From contig JAICIL010000063.1 of the NCBI GenBank assembly GCA_025924435.1, positions 1-17,237 on the forward strand: a stretch of DNA of 17,237 bases, written 5' to 3'. Positions 14,239-17,237 of this stretch are shown one piece after another. A program made the position numbers and the translations under genes. The notes beneath the pieces are model-generated. The model saw nothing but the letters and a program-made list of their open reading frames with translations, did not search any database and had not been told where the DNA came from. How positions within the stretch are numbered: the stretch's first letter is position 1; every line of letters begins with the position of its first letter. Source of the DNA: Chloroflexia bacterium (GTDB lineage Bacteria > Chloroflexota > Chloroflexia > Thermomicrobiales > JALYUS01).

Positions 14239-14312
14239 AGGACTGAGCGATGAGGGCTGAGGACTGAGAGGAATCGCCTCTACCCAGTCCTCAGCCCTCA
14301 TCGCTCAGTCCT
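14239..14312. repeat. Perfect 28-bp-arm heptamer hairpin, left flank of the GNAT gene
   Basis: Arms 14239-14266 and 14285-14312 match at 28 of 28 positions, and an inner AGAGG/CCTCT stem around AATCG extends the helix. It starts 3 bp after the stop of the propeller gene. Sequence and loop are almost identical to the element at 14829-14895. Confidence 0.93.
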
Positions 14313-14363
14313 TCATCGTGGTATGCTTGCGCCCGAACCGGCGCGGCGAAGGAGGGACCTGGG

Positions 14364-14825
14364 GTGGCACGGGACACGATCACGATCCGGCGGGCGATGC
14401 GGCGCGACATCCCCTCGCTCCTGCGGCTCTATGGCTCCTTCGCCGCGAACGACGACGACCCGAACGGCCTCTCGCCGGGCGCGGCGGACGCGATCTTCGA
14501 CCGCATTGACGCCGACGCGAATCAGGCGCTGCTCGTGGCGGAGCAGGATTTGCGCGTAATTGGCACACTTGTGCTCGTCGTCGTGCAAAACCTCGCGCAC
14601 CACGGGCAGCCGTGGGCGGTCGTGGAGAACGTCGCCGTCCACGAGAGCGTCCGCGGGCAGGGGATCGGCACGCTGCTGATGGAGGAGGCGGTGCGGCGGG
14701 CGCGGGGCGCACGCTGCTACAAACTCGTCCTCTCCGCGCACCAGAGCCGCACGGACTCCCACCGCCTCTACCGGCGGCTCGGCCTCCAGCAGACCCACCT
14801 CGGCTTCGAGATGCTCCTCATCTGA
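14364..14825 (+). CDS. GNAT-family N-acetyltransferase
   Basis: A 153-residue acetyltransferase using acetyl-CoA to modify an amine or protein N-terminus. Motif A is clear: VENVAVHESVRGQGIG (87-102), where RGQGIG binds the pyrophosphate of CoA, followed by the helix TLLMEEAVRRAR. Motif B-like 'CYKLVLSAHQ...SHRLYRRLGLQ' (118-142) completes the fold. The start is GTG at 14364 with GGAGGG at 14351-14356, 7 nt away. The gene is bracketed by two near-identical hairpins (14239-14312 and 14829-14895). It separates the virion genes from the lysis-like genes and is probably cargo or a host gene. The substrate is unknown. Confidence 0.9.
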   Translation: MARDTITIRRAMRRDIPSLLRLYGSFAANDDDPNGLSPGAADAIFDRIDADANQALLVAEQDLRVIGTLVLVVVQNLAHHGQPWAVVENVAVHESVRGQGIGTLLMEEAVRRARGARCYKLVLSAHQSRTDSHRLYRRLGLQQTHLGFEMLLI

Positions 14826-14828
14826 CGA

Positions 14829-14895
14829 AGGACTGAGCGATGAGGACTGAGGACTGAGAGGAATCGCCTCTCCTCAGTCCTCATCGCTCAGTCCT
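14829..14895. repeat. Heptamer hairpin, right flank of the GNAT gene
   Basis: The left arm 14829-14861 and right arm 14867-14895 share the series AGGACTGAGCGATGAGG...AGAGG; the right arm lacks one GGACTGA unit. The loop AATCG and flanking AGAGG/CCTCT are the same as in 14239-14312. It lies between the convergent GNAT and DUF1992 genes, and the DUF1992 stop codon is within its right arm. Confidence 0.9.
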
Positions 14896-15304
14896 GAAGG
14901 AGCGCAGCGACGTTCGCTTCCGTGTTGATTGGGGCTTTGGCGAGGATGTGCGGGGCGGGGCAGATGCAGTTGAAGTGCAGGATATGGTCGTTGACCGACT
15001 TCGTCTCGGTGCGGTAATCGGCGATCAGTTTGCGGCGGAGGGCCGGGGAGCCGGCCGCGCGAATCTGCTCCAGCAGCGCGCGGCAATATTCCTGCCGGGC
15101 GCGGATTTCCTTGTCGAGTTCGATCCAGAAGGGGAGCGCGTCCGCATTCTTGAGGATGTGGTGCGCCATCTTGAGGTCGCCCTCGAGCGCCGTCTCCTCG
15201 TCGTCGAGATCGAGCGGTTTCCCCTGCCCGGCGAGGTCGTCGAATTCGCCATTCCGCTGCGCGTCGCGGATTTGCTCCTCGACGATGCGTCCCCAATTGA
15301 ACAT
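14888..15304 (-). CDS. DUF1992 / DnaJ-homologue subfamily C28 conserved-domain protein
   Basis: A 138-residue protein. The N-terminal third carries the family signature: 'VEEQIRDAQRNGEFDDLAGQGKPLDLDDE' at residues 8-36, followed by 'MAHHILKNADALPFWIELDKEIR' (about 46-68) and a coiled helical tail. Bacterial members lack a J-domain and have no established function. The ATG at 15304 (MFNWGR) is the family's natural start. The long upstream extension in the same frame is Arg/Pro-rich shadow. The stop (LLQD-TGA) is inside the hairpin shared with the convergent GNAT gene. It is a typical host gene, out of place beside virion genes. An extended -10 box lies at 15368-15376. Confidence 0.88.
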   Translation of the reverse strand: MFNWGRIVEEQIRDAQRNGEFDDLAGQGKPLDLDDEETALEGDLKMAHHILKNADALPFWIELDKEIRARQEYCRALLEQIRAAGSPALRRKLIADYRTETKSVNDHILHFNCICPAPHILAKAPINTEANVAALLQD

Positions 15305-15323
15305 GGAATACCTAACCCCCCGG

Positions 15324-15346
15324 CCCCTTCCCTCACGGGGACGGGG
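15324..15346. repeat. C/G palindrome in the DUF1992 leader
   Basis: CCCC (15324-15327) and CCC (15330-15332) pair with GGGG (15343-15346) and GGG (15337-15339) around TCAC, with a small internal loop. It resembles the palindrome inserted in the portal gene and the C-rich run at 16100-16127. It lies in the 5' leader, about 20 nt before the start codon. Confidence 0.5.
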
Positions 15347-15367
15347 AGTAATTCGGCATATTTGCGA

Positions 15368-15376
15368 AGTATAGCA
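15368..15376 (-). promoter_or_regulatory. Extended -10 promoter of DUF1992
   Basis: Minus strand TGCTATACT: TG one base before a TATACT -10 box (15373-15368, 5/6). No -35 match is visible 17 bp upstream, as is usual for extended -10 promoters. The transcript would start near 15361 and run through the C/G palindrome into the gene. Confidence 0.55.
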
Positions 15377-15396
15377 CCGGAAATGGAGTGTGTGGG

Positions 15397-15681
15397 ATGG
15401 AACTGTTGATCGCGGGGTTGCCCGCGAGCGGGGTGATCGTCGCGCTCGTGGAGGGCGCGAAGCGGGCGGGGTTGCCGGTGCGATGGGCGCCGGTGCTGGC
15501 GGTGCTGCTCGGGCTCGCGTGCGGGCTGCTGACGCAGGCCGCCGCCGTGGCACCGCGCATGCATATCTGGTACGAGGCGGCGGGGGCGGGCGTCGCGCTC
15601 GGGCTGTCCGCCGCCGGATTGTACTCGGGGACGAAAGCGATCCTCGCACCGGCAGAACCCCGTGGCACGGATTCTGCATAA
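15397..15681 (+). CDS. Small membrane protein, holin-like
   Basis: A 94-residue protein with three hydrophobic segments: IAGLPASGVIVALVEGA (about 5-20), WAPVLAVLLGLACGLL (about 30-45) and YEAAGAGVALGLSAAGLYS (about 59-78). The short charged connectors and the Gly/Ala-rich helices fit phage holins, which permeabilise the inner membrane for endolysin release. There is no diagnostic motif, so the call rests on topology, size and position after virion genes. GGAG lies 8 nt before the ATG. It is divergent from DUF1992 and starts only 92 bp from it. Confidence 0.65.
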   Translation: MELLIAGLPASGVIVALVEGAKRAGLPVRWAPVLAVLLGLACGLLTQAAAVAPRMHIWYEAAGAGVALGLSAAGLYSGTKAILAPAEPRGTDSA

Positions 15682-15776
15682 TACCGAATACACGTCCTTG
15701 GGGCGTTGCATGGGGCCGTATCGAACCGTTATCTCTGTCTGATCGGTACCGGGGTTTTCGGATCGGGAGCATGACG

Positions 15777-16088
15777 ATGAACCGACAGCACACGCACACC
15801 CTGACGCATTTCGGCCCGCTCTTCGTCACCGCGCTCGGTGGCTGGATGGCGTTCCATCTCGTCAACAGCGGGACGTTGTATGTGCTGCCGGGGATGATCG
15901 TCGCCGCGCTCCTCGCCTATGGCGGGACGCTCGTCGCGCTCCGCACGCAAACGGCGCGCGATGTCCGGACGGCCTATCCCGCCGCGCGGACGACCGAACG
16001 ATTCCCGACCATTGCGACCGCGCGCACCCCTGTCCGGCTCACGCCTCGTCCGGCGTTCCATGACATGGACATTGCCGCCGGCGACTAA
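15777..16088 (+). CDS. Small two-helix membrane protein beside the holin candidate
   Basis: A 103-residue protein. Two hydrophobic segments, FGPLFVTALGGWMAFHLV (about 12-29) and LYVLPGMIVAALLAYGGTLVAL (about 34-55), are followed by an Arg/Thr/Pro-rich soluble tail. The family is not recognised. It could be a second holin/antiholin or another host membrane protein. ATG 15777 is preferred to ATG 15771 because GGGAG (15765-15769) then has a 7-nt spacing. It is followed by a strong terminator at 16120-16151, closing the + strand operon. The 95-nt gap before it holds nothing I can identify. Confidence 0.6.
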   Translation: MNRQHTHTLTHFGPLFVTALGGWMAFHLVNSGTLYVLPGMIVAALLAYGGTLVALRTQTARDVRTAYPAARTTERFPTIATARTPVRLTPRPAFHDMDIAAGD

Positions 16089-16119
16089 CGCGATTATTCC
16101 TTCCCCTTCCCCTCCCCTT

Positions 16120-16151
16120 GCCCCCGCCTCCCCAGCGGGGGCTTTTCTTTT
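16120..16151 (+). terminator. Strong intrinsic terminator closing the + strand operon
   Basis: GCCCCCGC (16120-16127) pairs perfectly with GCGGGGGC (16135-16142) around a 7-nt loop, followed by TTTTCTTTT. A C/T-rich run (16098-16119) precedes it. It ends the transcript of the two small membrane protein genes. Confidence 0.9.
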
Positions 16152-16215
16152 GTAGTAACGAGTAACGAGTAACGAGAAGTCGTATCCCCGCTCGTTACTC
16201 GTTACTCGCTACTAC
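16152..16215. repeat. Heptamer hairpin (GTAACGA type) at the stop of the secreted protein
   Basis: Arms 16152-16176 and 16191-16215 match at 24 of 25 positions. They contain GTAACGA repeated three times with GTAGTAACGAG at the outer end; the loop is 14 nt. The minus-strand TAG of the secreted protein (16212-16214) is in the outer end of the right arm. The same unit makes the array at 5166-5193. Confidence 0.93.
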
Positions 16216-16859
16216 GTCATTGCCCAGACGCGGACATGATTGCCGTTGTTGAGACCGAGGGCGGTGAAGAGGCTGTAACTGATCTCGATGACGAAATGGC
16301 TGCGCCAGTAGCCCTGATCCCCCGGGGCGACGGCGTCCGCGACGGTGCAGCGGATCGTCTGGCCCGTGTCCATGTTTTGCAGGGTGAGGACATTGCCGAA
16401 GACGAAGTCGGGATGGACGCAGTAATACCCTTGCGGCGAATATGGGAAGGTCTCCGGGCTTCCCTGGCCGCCGCGCATGTGCGCCTGGATGATCGCATCC
16501 CAGCCGCCACTGTCGTACCCCGGCGCGTAGAAGGCCGCGCCCCCTTCGCCGACCGGCGTCAACCCGGCGGTCGGGTTGACCGGCGCGGCGGCTGGGGCGG
16601 GCGGCGCGACGGAACGCACCTGCACGGGCGCGGGGGGCGCGGTCGGGGCGGGTAACGCGGGCGGGGGCGTGGCCGGTACCTGCGTCGGCGCGGGCGGCGC
16701 GATGACCAGCGGCGTCCCGCCGTCGTTCGCGCGGACGATGCCGAGGGGCAGGACGGCGAGAAAAAAGAGCAGGAAGAGCGGGGTGGCGAGGCGGCGGGCC
16801 GGGGAGCGGCGTTGCTCGGTGGCGCGAAATGCCGTGCTCGATGATGGTGACAAACGCAA
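16212..16859 (-). CDS. Secreted protein with double-psi beta-barrel-like C-terminus
   Basis: A 215-residue exported protein. Residues 24-45 form a signal peptide or anchor (LATPLFLLFFLAVLPLGIVRA). Residues 46-100 are a Pro/Ala-rich linker, as in cell-wall-spanning proteins. The C-terminal domain (about 105-215) has 'FGNVLTLQNMDTGQTIRCTVADAVAPGD' and 'FVIEISYSLFTALGLNNGNHVRVWAM'. This order matches RlpA/expansin-type double-psi beta-barrels ('G..v.v.n..tG....v.V.D...', then 'iDlS...f..lg....G...V'). Two cysteines (147, 171) might form a disulfide. The TTG start at 16859 has AGGAGG at 16871-16876; no better start is visible. A wall-binding or muralytic role is possible, but catalytic residues cannot be assigned. 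Confidence 0.72.
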   Translation of the reverse strand: MRLSPSSSTAFRATEQRRSPARRLATPLFLLFFLAVLPLGIVRANDGGTPLVIAPPAPTQVPATPPPALPAPTAPPAPVQVRSVAPPAPAAAPVNPTAGLTPVGEGGAAFYAPGYDSGGWDAIIQAHMRGGQGSPETFPYSPQGYYCVHPDFVFGNVLTLQNMDTGQTIRCTVADAVAPGDQGYWRSHFVIEISYSLFTALGLNNGNHVRVWAMT

Positions 16860-16958
16860 AACGGACGAACCCTCCTACGAGACCGACGCGGCGCCACAAC
16901 GGCGTGGACCGCGACCAAAACGCGCGGACAGTCAACATAACGTCCGCGACAGCGGCGC

Positions 16959-16987
16959 ATGGTACGCAAGCCAACGAACCTTGTCAA
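16959..16987 (-). promoter_or_regulatory. Promoter for the secreted protein gene
   Basis: Minus strand TTGACA (16987-16982), a 17-bp spacer and TACCAT (16964-16959, 4/6). It gives an mRNA leader of roughly 95 nt before the TTG start at 16859. It lies downstream of a second promoter at 17090-17119, so the gene may have tandem promoters. Confidence 0.6.
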
Positions 16988-16991
16988 ATTG

Positions 16992-17019
16992 TTCGCGGAA
17001 CGGCGACTTTGGCCGCGAA
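16992..17019. promoter_or_regulatory. Inverted repeat just upstream of the -35 box
   Basis: TTCGCGG (16992-16998) and CCGCGAA (17013-17019) form a 7-bp inverted repeat with a 14-bp spacer, immediately upstream (minus strand) of the promoter at 16959-16987. It is a possible activator or repressor site, with chance not excluded. Confidence 0.3.
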
Positions 17020-17080
17020 TAATGTAGTCGGGTGGATGCCGAATACTCGCGCGCTACTTCCGAAAGTGAACGAATTGTGT

Positions 17081-17111
17081 GTACGAACAATTGTGCGACA
17101 ATTGTCCGTAC
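17081..17111. promoter_or_regulatory. 31-bp palindrome, candidate repressor operator
   Basis: GTACGAACAATTGT (17081-17094) and ACAATTGTCCGTAC (17098-17111) are inverted repeats with one mismatch around GCG. Each arm itself contains the 8-bp palindrome ACAATTGT, so the site offers nested dyad symmetry. It covers the spacer and -10 box of the promoter at 17090-17119. This is the geometry of a repressor operator; the binding protein is unknown, and the TetR at 5200 is one candidate. Confidence 0.6.
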
Positions 17112-17119
17112 ATTGTCAA
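17090..17119 (-). promoter_or_regulatory. Upstream minus-strand promoter overlapped by the palindrome
   Basis: Minus strand TTGACA (17119-17114), an 18-bp spacer and CACAAT (17095-17090, 4/6). It points toward the secreted protein gene 230 bp away. The stretch 16860-17237 has no gene I can support; it contains these promoters, the palindromes and the repeat at its right end. Confidence 0.5.
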
Positions 17120-17157
17120 GGGTGCGATTCGGCATCGGGATAGGAGGGCGTTTTCCC

Positions 17158-17213
17158 GGTGGTGGCGGGCGTGAGCCCGCAACAGAAAGGACAGGCAGGC
17201 GGAAGCCCCCCAC
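17158..17213. repeat. Degenerate member of the GGTGG/GCAGGC hairpin family
   Basis: GGTGGTGGCGGGC at the left matches the left arm of the element at 16-80 (GGTGGTAGCGGGC). The right part GGCAGGCGGAAGCC..CAC (17194-17213) resembles its right arm. Inside, GCGGGC-GTGA-GCCCGC (17165-17180) is a perfect 6-bp stem with a GNRA-type loop. Confidence 0.5.
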
Positions 17214-17237
17214 AAAGATTATTTTTAGACAGCCAAG

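Larger units (their letters stand above)
6468..16088 (+). mobile_element. Phage-like virion gene cluster (defective prophage or GTA-like)
   Basis: Terminase, capsid, portal, adaptor and a large virion protein lie on one strand with short gaps, followed after two non-phage-like genes by two holin-like genes. Integrase, excisionase, repressor, replication, protease, tape measure and tail tube genes are not seen in the window. No att-like direct repeat is obvious at either side, so the borders given are only those of the recognisable genes. Host-type repeats sit throughout. Confidence 0.65.

Noticed and set aside
14239..14895. CRISPR array
   Set aside because: Repeat units are 7 bp and contiguous, arranged as inverted arms; there are no spacers and no cas genes.
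16932..17213. 93-residue minus-strand open frame
   Set aside because: It runs across two promoters and the palindrome, has no recognisable domain and has a biased composition.
1..17237. Insertion sequence, integrase or tRNA attachment site
   Set aside because: No transposase or integrase motif and no tRNA-like cloverleaf was seen on either strand.

Overview
The window is GC-rich bacterial DNA with strong Shine-Dalgarno sites, many GTG/TTG starts and repeat-loaded intergenic spaces. No rRNA or tRNA gene is present to fix taxonomy. The style (tandem SIMPL-domain genes, very high GC, abundant short intergenic hairpins) makes me think of Chloroflexota such as Thermomicrobia-like bacteria, but that is a weak inference.

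Layout. (1) 1-5026, host-type genes on the + strand: two tandem SIMPL/DUF541 proteins (one without and one with an N-terminal membrane anchor), a 737-residue protein with about 14 TPR repeats, and an APH(6)-type small-molecule kinase almost overlapping it. (2) 5027-5199, a repeat-filled convergent spacer, then a minus-strand TetR regulator. (3) 5863-6467, a long leader/intergenic region. On the minus strand it holds two diverged copies of a structured RNA element. Each has a covarying 8-bp stem, a conserved 17-nt loop, a possible pseudoknot and an intrinsic terminator, and the upstream copy follows a near-consensus promoter. I recognise no known RNA class. This is the best candidate for something undescribed.

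(4) 6468-14236, a phage-like virion module on the + strand: two small proteins, terminase large subunit, a possible scaffold, HK97-type major capsid protein, SPP1-type portal, a head-tail adaptor and a large propeller-like virion protein. No integrase, repressor, tape measure, tail tube or protease is visible. (5) 14364-16859: a GNAT acetyltransferase bracketed by two near-identical hairpins, a minus-strand DUF1992 gene, two small membrane proteins (holin-like), a strong terminator, and a minus-strand secreted double-psi-barrel-like protein with tandem promoters and a 31-bp palindromic operator candidate.

A second theme is a family of hairpins whose arms are tandem 7-bp units (GAGGACT, GTAGACA, GTAGTCA, GTGGGCA, GTAACGA). 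They sit on or just after the stop codons of nearly every gene from the terminase onward. One is inserted in frame inside the terminase, and a different C/G-rich palindrome is in frame inside the portal. Host-type repeats have therefore colonised the phage module, which argues for long residence in the chromosome (domesticated prophage or gene-transfer-agent-like cluster) rather than a fresh lysogen.
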